Origin: Prototheca cutis
Lineage: Eukaryota > Chlorophyta > Trebouxiophyceae > Chlorellales > Chlorellaceae
Assembly: GCA_002897115.2 (NCBI GenBank)
Contig: BCIH01000004.1
Coordinates: 129,336 to 193,335 of the forward strand
DNA: 64,000 nucleotides
Direction: 5' to 3'
This document shows positions 10,101-21,920 of the stretch, piece by piece. Position 1 is the stretch's first letter; each line of letters starts with the position of its first letter. A program made the translations under genes and the position numbers. The notes under the pieces are model-generated. The model had not been told where the DNA came from, made no database searches, and worked only from the letters and a program-made list of their open reading frames with translations.

Positions 10101-11996
10101 TCACAGTGTCGGCTCTACTCGACGAAAGTCAAACATGTGCTGAACGATGCTGTCACGGTCGAAAACGATTTCATCGCCATGAACCCTGCCATCATAGAAA
10201 CATATCGTGGAATAGTGCACCGGTTGGTGGGAGATGGGACTCTGAGCACATTGGGGCCCGTACACCATGAAAATGCCTGCTGTTGGCTTCTGATCCCTGC
10301 TCCTAGAACCTGCAAGCATTGGGTTTGGTGGACGTGACTGGACCATGGGGTGTGTGCTGGGAGCGTTGGAAAGCAAGAACAACATTGCTCGAGTGGCTGT
10401 GGTGCCGGCATGGAGGACCACAAGCCTTCTGGCAGTCCTAGCACGTGGAGTGCCACACGGGGGTCACCCCCTCACTGCTTGTCCCCTCCTTTCCACTCAC
10501 TCCCGTCAATCCCTAGGCACATCTTGGCCTTGTACCACGCCAGCACAGGCCGATCCCAGATTTCAACGTCAGCATTCGAACGTCGATCAAGCACGAAGAC
10601 CGACCGGCCGTTCGCTGGAAACTGGGGGACATGGAAACGCCCGCCAGGCTGCGACAAGTCCAACTCCCACGGCAGAAGGTCTGACGAGCGGACACGGAAG
10701 GCGAGCCTGGTGGGAAGGCCGGGTGTGGGAGACGCTGATCAGCGCTGGTGCTTGAGGGCCACAATGAAGCAGAAGCCAGCCCTCCAGAGTGGGCCGGGAA
10801 TTGAAGTTTGGCACGCACCTGGCACAATGCCATGCACAGGGACATGGAAGCTTGCCCACCGAGGAAGCCACTGTGGGGCCCACACTCACTGGCTCCCTTG
10901 AACACCGAGCTCCCCGATGACGTTTGTTGCAGTCAGGATGACATCACTACCATGCCCGTTCACGACGGTTGTCAGCTGCAGCAGTGCGGGGCCGTCTGAA
11001 CTGTAAGCACCTACAGCCAAGCCCTGTGATGCGAGGGTCCAGGGGCGATGGTGTCACATGGCCCCTGCAGACACGCTTCACACAGAGTGCCAGGTCCCGT
11101 GAAACCATCCGAGCAGCAGTGCTCCTTGTGCCCCACTCCAACCCCAGACACGCTGTGTCGCACACACCTGCAGGGCATGCAAGACATGTGCCCCAAATAC
11201 GTCCATGTTCCGTGGTGTCAGGTTTCTGGGTCGTGTGGGCAACGCAAAGGCTGGTGGCGGCTGGTACTGGGAATAGGTCGGCGGCGGCATGAGCCCGTTC
11301 CCAAGGAAGAGCTTGTCAGGGTTGCTGAGCATGCGGTACAGCTTCTTGTCGCGAACAAATGACTTTCTGTCAACTGGGCCATAAATGGGACCCTGCTCCA
11401 CATCCCATCGCCACCCTGACGAACTCGGCGAGCCCTCCCAGGTCAGCCTGCCCCAGGGGTGGACCGTCCACCCCTGCTGCGCGGCCCCTGCCCCTGCCAA
11501 GGAACCCTCGCTGGCCCCCGCGCCACGGCCGTGGCGGCGACGGCGGCCCTGGCTGTGGCCAGGCAGTAAAAGACAAAGCCATCCTTGCCTCCAGCGCACG
11601 AATTGCTGGGCCGTCGGCCTTTTTCGAGCCACACCGCACGCAGAAGATGATGCACATAGGCTCGAGTTCCCAAGCAGTGATGCCCTCGGTGCAGATCCAA
11701 AACCCCTGAGGCCAGTGTGCCAGCTGGTGGAGCCTTTTGCAGAGATCCATTGGTGAGGGCACGCTGCGAGCCCATGGCTGGGCCATCAAAGTCTCCACGC
11801 TGCACCGCCCGTCGGGACACTGCTTCGAGACCCAGTGCCTCACTCGAAAGGCCCACAACTCCTGCTCCATGAGCGCGCTACGCAGATCACGACATGTCAT
11901 GCATAGTTCCGCGACATCGCATTCAGAGAGATGGGTCAGGACCTGCACCAGGGCGTCCAGAGGCAGCCGTGCCAGCCATGGTGACGCCACCTGCGG
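10101..11996 (-). CDS. F-box protein with uncharacterised C-terminal domain
   Basis: The N-terminal F-box (SWLARLPLDALVQVLTHLSE-like block with WLARLPLDALVQVLTHL, CDVAELCMTCRDLRSAL and WAFRVRHW) would bind SKP1 in an SCF ubiquitin ligase. Minus-strand coding exons: first exon from 11996 down to about 11450 (donor not resolved, frame change before 11420); 11418 to about 11105 (VEQGPIYGPVDRKSFVRDKK); about 10995-10912 (LTTVVNGHGSDVILTATNVI); 10707-10501 (LAFRVRSSDLLPWELDLSQP); 10309-10101 (TAGIFMVYGPQC to RRVEPTL). The last two introns have clean splice sites and phase. The C-terminal region looks beta-rich and would be the substrate-binding part; I do not recognise it. The ATG at 11996 is the first in frame before the F-box. 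Confidence 0.65.
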
Positions 11997-12410
11997 CATC
12001 CACCACGCGGCGCTCCGCACCACCCGCAATAGGCTACTGCTGCCCAATCGATTCCATTTGGATGGCTCGTAATGTCATCTAAAATTCATTTTGAGGGAGT
12101 GTTTGGCCAAGAGATTTGGTGAAGAAAAGGAAGACCCAACTGCCCTCGGGCGCTGATGACATCGCCCCAGATCACTTATCCCGCCTGGAGACCCGGTCTT
12201 CAATGGGACCCACAACTCATGATGTATGAAAGACAGTGCTTGTGGCACATGTACCTTTGGATGGGAAGTTATTTTTGTGTATCATGACTTTGTGGGCAGT
12301 GCACAAGTCACGAGCGTGAGGTCGGGGCGAACATGGGTGCCCCGCGCATGAGCGCGCACCCCTGCGGAAGGGCGCGCCTGCATGTAGGGCCCTGACCGCC
12401 ACTCAAATCT
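11997..12410. promoter_or_regulatory. Divergent intergenic region between F-box and formin genes
   Basis: 413 bp between divergent start codons. It contains an AT-rich stretch around 12070-12125. Nothing else is recognisable. Confidence 0.35.
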
Positions 12411-15400
12411 ATGGAGGGCATACTTTACAAACGAGGTACATGGCATCCAGCTCCTGGAACTGACTCCGAGAGTGGGCCCGGCCGTAGTCTTGCTTGCGGG
12501 GGGAGGGGGGGGGATTGGAGACTTCCATCTGGCCCCAAGAAAGTTTGCTTTCGGGCCGGGGGATTCATCAGAGCTTCTCGGTGAATTTTGTGCTACTCCT
12601 GGACCCATTTCCCCTGGCCCCCAACAAAACCCACGCAGGCGATGTGGTGCCAACGTGGCGGGAGCGGCGCTTCCTGCTGCGGCCCCGCCCCACGCCGCTC
12701 CTGCTGTACTTCAAGTCAGACCCCGACGCGCCCTCGGGCTGCTTAGACCTGCGTGGTGCGCACGTGCGGCGGGACGCGGGCGTCGACGGCACCCGATTCA
12801 GCATCGACGCCCCAGGCATCAGCACCTGGCACCTGCAGGCCCCCGACGCCCAGGTGGCCGAGGCCTGGCTCGAACGCCTCATCCCCGCGGCCACAGGCTG
12901 GGCTTCTGGCCCAGCAAGGGAGCTGGCCATCCCCGCCGCAGCCGGCGGCAGTGTGAGAGGTACGTTTGGGGCTGGTGATGGCGGCGGTGCATCGCCCGGC
13001 TCCAGAACTGCCACGGCCGCCGGCAGCAACACCGCTGGGCCATCATCTGCGATGCCAAATTCCATGCTTTCGACTGCCGGCGCGGCCGCGGCGCGATATG
13101 CCGCCAGCCTGGGTCCTCTGGGCCGCGGCCGGCCGAGCACAGAGGCGCTGATGGTGGCATTGGGCGCCGCGCTGCCCACGTTGAGCCTTGCCGAACAGTT
13201 TGAGCGGGGATCTGCGTACTTGGCGGGGCCAGCCTGCGCGCTGAGTGGCCCTGCACGCGAGCTCCTGGACGCCTGGCGCCAGCTGGCGGCCGAACATCGG
13301 GCGGGCGAAGGCTCCACTGCAGCACAAGCCCTCTTTCTTGTACTCCTGACCCAGGCAAGACCAGACTGGTGCGCATGGTCGCAGCACGGCGTCCTCTACA
13401 TCAGGCGAGCCTGGCTTGTCGGTGCTATTTTTTTTCGATAGTAGTATCGTGCCTGGGCGGCGTCTGCGAGAAGTGTGCAAGGTAGTTGGATGGTTGACCC
13501 GCATGCATGGGCCCCTCCTAAATGAGCTGTGGCTGATGAGGGAACAAGGCACGCTCCCGCCGCTTACACAAACACACAACATGCGTTCCCCTCACCATGC
13601 ATGCAGTCCTGAGATGGCATGCAGCTTGTTGCGGCGCAACCCTTCAGTCACGGCACTGCATGACCTGAACGAATGCCTCATCTTCTGCACACCAACCTGG
13701 CTTCGGGTATTCGTCGGTCTGCAAGGACCGGCACTGCTCTTGGAGGTGAGCTTGAAAGGGTAGTGGTGGGCGCAGCGTTGATGAACGTTGGGGGCACTGA
13801 TCCAGCCGCATGATGCGACATGGCATGGACAGGCCATCGGGTAGGTTGCCGGCTGGCCGATGCGGCATGGGGGCATTGAGGGGTGGTCGTTGCTTGCTTG
13901 GGATGCATGAATGCTATTGCTTGCTCCAAAGGCCACATCACCGCGCTGCACCCCTGAGTTCAAACCCCTCCCCACACCCCTTGCAACGATAAAAACACAA
14001 AACACATTTGCAGGCGCTGGTGCTGCACATGCGGCTGGCGCAGCAGTGTGACAGCAGCTTCTCGGCGGCTGCCGAGGCAAGCGTGCTGGCAGCGCTCCAG
14101 GCATTGCACTCGTTTGTGAGCAGCGCGGCGGGCATGCGGGCGTGCTTGGCACGCCCCGCTTTCCTCCCGGCCGTCTGCGCCGCGCTGGGCGCCGAAGCGC
14201 CGGCGCCCAGCCAGCTGGCCATGCAGCTGCTGGCCCGGGCCTGCCTGTTCTCCAGGAGGGGTTACCACGACACCCTCGCAACGCTGCTGGGCCAAAACCC
14301 GGGGCGGGGCCGAGGGCCCTGGGACGTGGAGTGGCCGGTCGAGGTGGCGGAAGAGCAGGGCAGTCGATGGAGCAGCAACGAAGCAACGCACGCCGATCGA
14401 GACGGCACGCCTGGCTCGGAGCCTCCGCCACCTGCAGCTGGTGATGGCAAGGGAACACTGACTCCTGCTCAAAGAACAGCTGCCCCGCCGCCGCCACCAC
14501 CTCCAGGTGGCCGTAAGCCGGGATCAAAGCCTCGGGCACCATCGACCCCACCCCCCCCACCACCACCACCACCAGGCGGCCGTAAGCCGGGATCAAAGCC
14601 TCGGGCACCACCCACCCCACCACCACCGCCGCCACCGCCAGATGGCCGTAAGTCGGGATCAAAGGGCCCTGTCCCACCGCCGCCGCCGCCGCCGCCACCT
14701 CCTCCACAATCAAAACCGAGGAAGGAATCAGCAGTCCCGCCCAAGCCGCCGCCACCGCCGCCACTGCAGCCACCGGGAGATCGGAAACAAGGGTTAAAGC
14801 CCCGAGCATCCCCACCGTCATCCCCACCGTCACGGCACACATCCCAGCCAGCGGGTTTGGCTGGGAAGACCCAGAATGGAGCCATTGCAGTGAGCGCATC
14901 CCCGCCCCAATACGGTTTAAAGACCGACGGGGTCCCAGGCAACCCTCACGCGGAGCCCTCGTCTGATGGGGCGCACGCCGGGATCACCGCCGGTTCACCG
15001 GCAAATGCGCCACCATCAGAGTCATCACCCGATTCCAACGGCGGGCGGGATTCTGGACTGGATGCGGCTGTTCACTCGAGGATAAGCACGGCGTCTGGGG
15101 CCGGCCCGGCACTGAGCCTGCGGGCCTCCATGGCTCTGGCACTGGACAACAAGCTCCAGCCTCGGGTGGGAACGACGCTGAACCGGGTGGAAGATGATGC
15201 TACCACTTTCTTAGAAGGATACCGCAAGCACGAGTGCTTGGGGCCGCTGATCATAGAGATCATCAAGGTGCGTAGCATTCATGGGGTTGTGGGGTGTACT
15301 GGAATTTACTGGACTGGAGACTGGCTTGGTTGCCGGGAAGAAGCGACTTTGCCGCGTGGTGGGGGGGAGGGTGTCTTGGCTTTGTATATGTGTGTGCCTG

Positions 15401-17997
15401 ATGCCCAGCTCTCAACGCCTAGCTGTTGGAGACATGGAAACATTGACCAGAACAGCCCCAATTCAAATGCACTGCAGAAGCAGTGTTCGGGGGAGGCACT
15501 GGATGTGGACCTGATCGACCACTGCCTGCGCCTGCTCATGGTCGTATGCACCAGTCCAGAGGGCGCTACCGGGGACGAAAACCCGCTCCTGCGTCGCGAG
15601 TTTTGCACATCGCTGTCTGATGCCGGGCTGTTCAAGTGCATGGCCGACCTCCGAGAATTCGGTAACGCCTTTATCAGCGCCGAAGTCGAAGCACTCAAGG
15701 CCGCTGTGCTCGTTGTGCTCGCGCCTGTGGGTTCGGGCACCAAGTCTGGCGGTGGCAATGAAGGTGGGGATGAGGCAACACGGACGCCAGTGCCCAGCCC
15801 ATCAAGGGCACTACAGGGTGCCATTGCGGCGACGATGGAGAAGAAGAAAGCTACTGATGGTGCCAGCCGGAAACTCGGCGGGCCTCCACCGCCGCCGCCA
15901 CCGCCTCCGCCCCCCGGCACAGGTCCCAAGGGCGCATTAAAGAAGACGCCTGGCCCTCCTCCGCCGGCCCCCCTGCCCATGGCCGGGAAGAAGGCGCTCA
16001 GAATGAGCATCAGCAGCGCAACGTCACCAAACGGCAACGGCTCCCATTCCGTGGCGCAGGTGTCCCGCGACAATGATGGCGGCAACCCCCCTGATGCCAC
16101 GCTGTCACCCGACACTGCGCCGACACCGAGATGCAAGCTCCGCGCTTTCTTTTGGGACAAACTGCCGGAGCAGCGTGTGCGCGGCACGTTTTGGGAGTCG
16201 CACGGGCCGGACTACGCCGCGCTGGACCTCGAGAGCTTGGAACTGGCCTTTGGAGCGGTGCAGATGCGGCGACGGACCACCAGCAGCAGCGACGGTGCCA
16301 TGAGCTCACCCGGCGGCCGGGCAGCTCCCCGGCAGCGGCTGGCAGTCCTGGATCTCAAGACGGCGACCGCCATCGGCATCCGCATGTCTGGACTGCGCCT
16401 GCCCTGGCGCGAGGTCCCCGCCGCCGCTGCGGCGTTTGACCCTGGTCTACTGTCCAGCGCCGAGGACGTCGAAGCGCTGCTGGGCTGCCTGCCTTCGGCC
16501 GAGCAGGCCGGCGCGCTTCGAGCTTTTGTTGGTACTGGGGGTGTTGAAACTGATATGGCCGACGCCGAGGTGCTGGCCCTTCGGCTCGCGCACATTCCGC
16601 GACTGGGCCCGCGTCTGCGGGCCCAGGCCGCGGCTTTGGATGCAGCGGGGGCGCTCCGAGACGCGAGAAAGGCGTTGCGGGCGCACGCCGAGGCCGCGGC
16701 GACGCTGCAGCACAGCCCCGTGTTCCATGCGTTGTTGGATGGGGTCCTTGCTCTGGGCAACCTGCTCAACCACGGTGGCCGGCTGGGCGCCGCACGGGGG
16801 TTTCGTCTCCGTGCGCTGGCCAAGCTCGCCGACACCCGGGCCAACGACGGTTCGGCCACGCTCCTGTCCTGGCTGGCAGAGCATTGGAGCCCCGATGTCG
16901 TAGCACAGGGTGGGGTTGATGGAGTGGCGGCAGGCCGGGATGATACTCTTGCTGTCGTGGAAAGTCCTGGGGCGGTGCCGTCAATCGCCGGAGGCTCGAA
17001 CAAATCCATTGTCGAAGCAGAAGGAGAATCGACCACCTCACCTGGCGGTGCATCACCTGGGCCAGCCACACCTGCCACGCCGATCGGCCAGGGCAAGCAC
17101 CGGCCACTTGGACTGTCTGTCGTGGGCAGTGACAAAGGCGACGGTCCCGCGGGTGAACCCACGCCGCAACGCGCACAGCAAGCCGCTACAGTCCCACCAA
17201 GCACGCCGGGCGGCGGACCTGATGAGGGCCGGCTGCTTTCGTCACGACTGCCGGCACTTTGCTCCCCGCTGCTTAAGGTGGCGCTGGCCGAGGTGGCGGA
17301 TCGACTGGCCGTGCTGGACGCGGCGCTCCGTGCGGCCCAGGTGGAGGTCGGCCGCGCCGAGCGCGAGCTTGGGTCAGACGCCGGAGTCTCCTCGGCGAAG
17401 GAACTCCCGTCCATCAGGTCATCGGCACGATCTGGCGACAGTGCTGATGCTGCGGCTATCAGCAGCGAATCGCCGCCACTACCAACGCACAACAGCAGTC
17501 CCACACCGGATGACCCACGACCGGCATCTCAAGGCGGCGCCTCCCGCACCGCAGCCAAGGCGTTTGTGGCGGCGATGGGTCCGCCGCTGGCGGCGTTGCT
17601 GCCAGAGCTCCAGGCAGCGCAGGACGAGCTGGCGGCGACGAGGGAGGCCGTGGTGGGCGCGGCAGCATACTTTGGCGAAAACCCTGCCACCGTCCAAGCC
17701 TCGGAGCAGGAATTCTGGGCCGACTTGCAGGAGTTTGTCCTAGGGTTCGATCGGGCGTTGCGGTCTGTCTGGCAAGCGCAGGCCGCCGCTGCCCGAGCCG
17801 CTGCCGCAGCAGCAGCGACGCCCAGTCCGGGCAGCTCGGCGTGCAGAACGCCAGCGCCCAGTCCCAGAGGCGGAGCACTGAAACCTTCCATGCCGGGGTC
17901 CGCACTGTTGAGCCCCGGCGGGCCAAGATTCAGAACAAACCCTTCAGGCGCCATCGGGAGCCCTGAAAAGCCGCCAACTGCACGCAGGCTCAACTAA
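12411..17997 (+). CDS. Formin with N-terminal PH-like domain, FH1 and FH2
   Basis: Actin nucleator/elongator. Exons 12411-12435 (25 nt), 12639-13368, 13607-13745, 14014-15267 and 15478-17997 sum to exactly 1556 codons (1555 aa). Residues 1-95 form a PH-like domain: MEGILYKRG joins DVVPTWRERRFLLR, and the last helix keeps the invariant Trp (AEAWLERL). Residues 150-450 are Ala/Leu-rich helices in the position of a formin FH3/GBD armadillo region. FH1 proline blocks lie at 457-555 and 850-880 (runs of 7-10 Pro alternating with GGRKPGSK repeats). FH2 begins about 932 with CKLRAFFWDKL and contains VLALGNLLNHGGRLGAARGF and LRALAKLADTRANDGSATLL. A Ser/Pro-rich insert of about 110 aa interrupts FH2 near residue 1195. 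The intron at 15268-15477 is a multiple of three and open, so retention would not break the frame. Confidence 0.9.
14490..14790 (+). repeat. Imperfect tandem repeats encoding the formin FH1 segment
   Basis: Three to four copies of a unit of about 75 bp encode a proline run followed by GGRKPGSKPRAP or close variants (14511-14540, 14578-14609, 14643-14670). Such GC-rich repeats are prone to length variation and assembly collapse. Confidence 0.8.
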
Positions 17998-18368
17998 GCG
18001 CGTCTGCTGAGGGATCCGGGTATATCTCAGTGTTTTCTTTGGGATCTGGGTGCCTGTTGATATTGTGCGGAGGCCCCCAAGGGCCGCCCTTCTGTGCAGC
18101 ACTGCCACATGCCTGCTTCCCATGTGATGCTGACATCCAACCTTGTGCTCGATTGTGCCTCGTTTCTTTTCCCCCTTGCGTACACACTTTCTTTTGGATT
18201 TTTCATGTCATAGGTTGCAGCGGGCGTCGACAAGCAAGTGTTCTCCGGCAAGGAACTGCGGGTGGCCCACAAAGAGAGCACGTGCTCCGCCAAGTCTCGG
18301 TCAATGGGCAGCAGGTCCACGTTGAACGGCCCCCACCAATGCGTCTCCAGCAATCAAACACTGAATGT
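17998..18368. other. Intergenic, convergent 3' flanks of formin and borealin-like genes
   Basis: 370 bp between two convergent genes; no coding or RNA signal seen. Confidence 0.45.
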
Positions 18369-19650
18369 TTAGACTTTGCGGCGCCCCGCGCCCCGACGCG
18401 TGGTGACGGTGCTGGCCAGCAGCCGGTCCAAGAATTCTCGCTGCGCACGCAGCACGTCCACGAGCGCATCCGCTTCGTCCCCGGGAAGCGTCTCGAGGTC
18501 CTCGACCTTGGACACGGCATACTGCACGCCCCCGGCACCCTCCAGCACCACCGCCGACGGCGTCGGGGCGGCGCGCGTGAATCGCCCCCGGCCCTTTTTT
18601 TGTTCCGTAACAAACGACACAGGTAGCGCCACGGGCACGCCGCTGAAGGGAAGCGGCGTCGCCAGCGGGCGGCCGTTGAACGTTCCCAGTGCCTGTGTTG
18701 CGGGTGCTGCAGCACCAGATTCACTGGTGGTGGCGCCCCGTTGACGCGGTGCGATGGGAGGGCGGCCGGCCGCAGTGCCCGCAGTCGCTGCCTGGGGAAC
18801 TGCCGCGGGGACTTCACTGCTGGCGTCAGCCAAAACAGCAGAAATAGGCTGGGTCGGAGCGGCAGCGATCCTATTGGCCGCGTCGCCGGAACGCGAGGCC
18901 ATGCGCCGGGTCTGCACCGTGCGCAGCACGGTGGGCGCTTCGTCAGGGGCACGCTTTCTCGTAGAGGCCCGGGCCCTTGTCCCCGGAGCCGCCACCGGTG
19001 CGGCCAGACTGGCCAGTTTCTCCTGCACTTCCCGCAGCCCTGCTGCCCCATAGTCATCAGGCAGCTCTTCCTTTAGGCGTGCCAGTGTCATCGCCCGAAT
19101 CTGGGTGGCGGATGGACAGTGTGGAGGGATCTGATGGTTCCAGGGACAGGGCCGCTGATGCCCCAGAGGACACCCCCCCCCCCCCCCCCCCGAGTGTCCC
19201 AGCAAAGGGCGTGTCATAGACCCCCGTGCCCCTCAGAATTCAGACAAACATGGGCTTCCACAAACAACCGCACCACACAATGGGGCACATACCGATTTGG
19301 GGAGTTTGACGAGCTGCCGACGGCACTCATTCCTCAAAGCTAGTACCGCCGTCTCCATGGCGGACCGGATCTCAGCGATCCTGGGTTCCACTGTTTTGAA
19401 GGCGGGCCAGGGAAGGGCAGCTCATGAACAAGGTCGCCTCAAGCCAGCGCACTCGGACGACGCAGGGCATAGCGACATGGTAGATGCCACACATAGAATA
19501 CTTACATTGTGATTCGAGCTCCTGGTACTGTCGCCGGAGCTCGGGGCGCGGGGGGGGTGTGCTGGTGCCCACCTGAGGCGAGGCCTCCCGGTCCATCACC
19601 CCCTCCTCCGGCACCGACGCCAGTGGCGCCTTCCTGCCGCGAGGCGGCAT
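18369..19650 (-). CDS. Borealin-like chromosomal passenger complex subunit
   Basis: Three minus-strand exons, 19650-19506, 19390-19293 and 19100-18369, give 324 aa. The N-terminus MPPRGRKAPLASVPEEG is followed by a helix ELRRQYQELESQLEPRIAEI and then NECRRQLVKLPKSIRAMTLA, which matches the borealin/Nbl1 helix that packs against survivin and INCENP (family pattern: L-K-[LM]-P-K-x-[LV]-R-x-M). The middle is basic and Ala/Pro/Thr-rich. The C-terminus has GGVQYAVSKVEDLETLPGDE followed by an amphipathic helix, resembling the plant borealin C-terminal block. A role in centromere/Aurora targeting at mitosis is inferred from family only. The second intron contains a C19 run (19173-19191). Confidence 0.62.
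19173..19191. repeat. Poly-C run (19) in borealin-like intron
   Basis: Uninterrupted C run inside the second intron of the borealin-like gene, likely length-polymorphic and prone to sequencing error. Confidence 0.95.
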
Positions 19651-19961
19651 GGTGCACGTATGAACGAGCCGAAATAATAAATCAAGACAGTCTAATGTTC
19701 CTGCGGTGTGGTTCTCACAAATCTCCCAAGAAAAGTGTCGACAGCTTGCAGCTGCTCGCAAAATTTGAGGTGCACCTCTCGTCACGCCTGGATGGCACGA
19801 TTGCCGGGGATTTTGCACCAAGTGCGGCGCCCACCTATTCTAACCAATGACACCCTTTGCTGAGTAAATGACTTCATAGCGTAGCCAATTCAAGAAAGGG
19901 GGGTCAGCAAATGTGAGCGCGAGGGACACAACGGAGAAATTCACCCTACTAGGGGGTCCTT

Positions 19962-21360
19962 TCAGTCCTCGTCCATGGCATCGTCTCCTTGGAACTGGGA
20001 GGGCAGCTGACCCGTAGTGAGCGCCTCCTCCAACCGCCGCACCTCCTCCAGCGTGCTTGCAGCGGCAATGGCGGCCTTGATCGCTGTGAGCTGCTCTGTC
20101 GTGGGACCTCCAGGCTTTGACGCCTCCTTGACTTCTTGAACCGGCAGCTGTGCCTCGACCTGGCAATTGCTGGCATGTTGGAGGGGTCTCGGAAGGCCGG
20201 TAGTCTAGACCTTGGGTTGACGTGCCATCGCAAGCCCCCAGCACCACACCATCACGCCATGAAGAAATGAACCGTCCTTCCAACATAAAACCGGAAAGTG
20301 TCCATCCACACACCTGCTTGAGGTCCTCGTCAGGGTCAAACATTGCGTGTGCGGTGGCCGGGGTTTCACCAGCTGGCAGTGCCCGGGCCGCCGCCTGGCG
20401 CTCCGTCTGCGTCACTTTCTGGTAATCCAACACCTTCAAGTGTGGCAATCGCCCGATGACATACAGCCTGCATGCGGTGGGATCGAGGGCGTGCCTTGCT
20501 GGTTACGAGACACCCGGTCAGCTGTATTGGCGCGTGGTGTCCGGGGACATGGGCATTTGAACCCCCAATCCCCCCCCCCCCTACCGGTAGCCCTCCTCCT
20601 TCGTGATCGGGTTTCCCAGCAGACTCAAGCACTGCAGCTTGGGAAGCGTCCGCAGTGGGTCGATGTCCTGCAGGAGGTTTAGGGGGGATCGTGGATTGGG
20701 GTGGGACAAGACATGATGCCCTTGCATAAGACTGAAAACAAGACACATTCTCCCAGGATCACCCTGGCAAATGTCGCTGCCTTCGCCTACCGTCAGGTGT
20801 GTCAGGCTGTTGTTGGTCAGGATGAGCCATTTGAGTGCGGGGAGGGCACCTGCAGTGAGAAAATGTGAGGAGGGCGGCCGTTGACTGCACATGTAACAGG
20901 TGCAAGTGAATGCACTGGACACTCATCGCATGCAAAGCCCTCCAACGAAACCCCCGCCCACCACCGACCTTCCAAGCCGCGGCCGATCTTGAGGATTCTG
21001 TTGTTGTTCAGATGCAGCGCTTGCAGCCGTGTGAGCTTGGGAAAACCGTCCAGGCGAACGATGGCATTGTCAGACAGGTCGATGCTGTCAAACTGGTTCT
21101 GTAGTGGGCACGGGGATTTGAGAGGGAGGTCCATCAGCAGGCTCACAGAACGCCCATCGAGCATGTGCATCGCTTGAGCCCCTTCAACCAGCCATATCTT
21201 CGCATATCTGCATGCTCACCTCCGTGGCACCCAGGTTCTCGATCACGTTGATCCTGTTGCCCCGCATGTCCAGCTCGTACTGCCCCACGCAGTTCATGTA
21301 CTGCGGGCTCCTTAGAATCAGCTCTGGGGTGAGCCGGCCCAGCACCCTGGGCCCGGCCAT
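19962..21360 (-). CDS. SNRPA1: U2 small nuclear ribonucleoprotein A' (LRR protein)
   Basis: Leucine-rich-repeat protein that pairs with U2B'' on stem-loop IV of U2 snRNA. Six exons, 21360-21220, 21098-20969, 20849-20791, 20667-20585, 20467-20314 and 20159-19962, total exactly 255 codons (254 aa; human 255 aa). Family landmarks: LTPELILRSPQYMNCVGQYE, LDMRGNRINVIENLGATE, FDSIDLSDNAIVRLDGFPKL, LKWLILTNNSLTHLTDIDPL, LSLLGNPITKEEGYRLYVIG and LPHLKVLDYQKVTQTERQAA. The tail AIKAAIAAASTLEEVRRLEE is the conserved C-terminal helix, ending DDAMDED. All five introns are GT-AG. An earlier in-frame ATG at 21390 exists; I chose the one closest to the family start. Confidence 0.95.
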
Positions 21361-21920
21361 TGCGCCCACTCCCCTGCCCTCCAGAGCCATTTGAGCCCTG
21401 GGCGCCCTATAACACACTCCCTGCCACCGCGGAGGTCGTCAGCGGCCTTGCCTCGGCGCGCAGGCCTGGCAATCCTTGCCGGCGATGACGACGCGACGGC
21501 CCACCAGCACAGATGGTGCTGCCTTTGGTATCTATGAATGTTGTAAATAAGGAATGTGCCCTTGCCTGCACACCATGCAAACCAGGCCCAAGGGATGGAC
21601 TGTCTCTGGACCGGGCTCCTTTTGCCCGAATGCCTGCGGGCCCCCGATGTCGGTGTTTTGCCTAGCACGCAGCCCATGAACTTGCCCCTTGCAAACGTGG
21701 GGAGATCACCATGCAGGGCCAAAATAATGCAACCAGCTCAGCCAGCAACAGCGTCACATCACCCCGGGGGTCACTGGGCATCACTGATGGCCGAAAATTC
21801 TCACACTCTGCAAGGCAATAGGAAGGTGGACCACCTCAATGATGGACCACCTCCGGGGCTGTTTTCCCTTTCCTGGGGAAGAGAAAGAGCCTCGGGGGTT
21901 CCCACCCCCAGTTGGAAAGG
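21361..21920. other. Intergenic upstream of U2A'
   Basis: Holds the U2A' promoter on the minus strand. Open frames here are unremarkable and no element is recognised. Confidence 0.4.

Noticed and set aside
13592..14899. 435-codon minus-strand ORF opposite formin exons 3-4
   Set aside because: Spans two introns and the FH1 repeats of the formin; Gly/Val runs are the complement of proline codons.
15268..15477. Reading the formin through this segment as coding
   Set aside because: It is open and in frame, but has gtgcgt...ctgcag borders, a length typical of introns here, and low conservation compared with the flanking helices; treated as an intron, though retention is possible.
16212..17504. 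430-codon minus-strand ORF
   Set aside because: Lies antisense to the formin FH2 exon; Ser/Ala/Arg-rich translation is the GC-rich shadow of the real frame.
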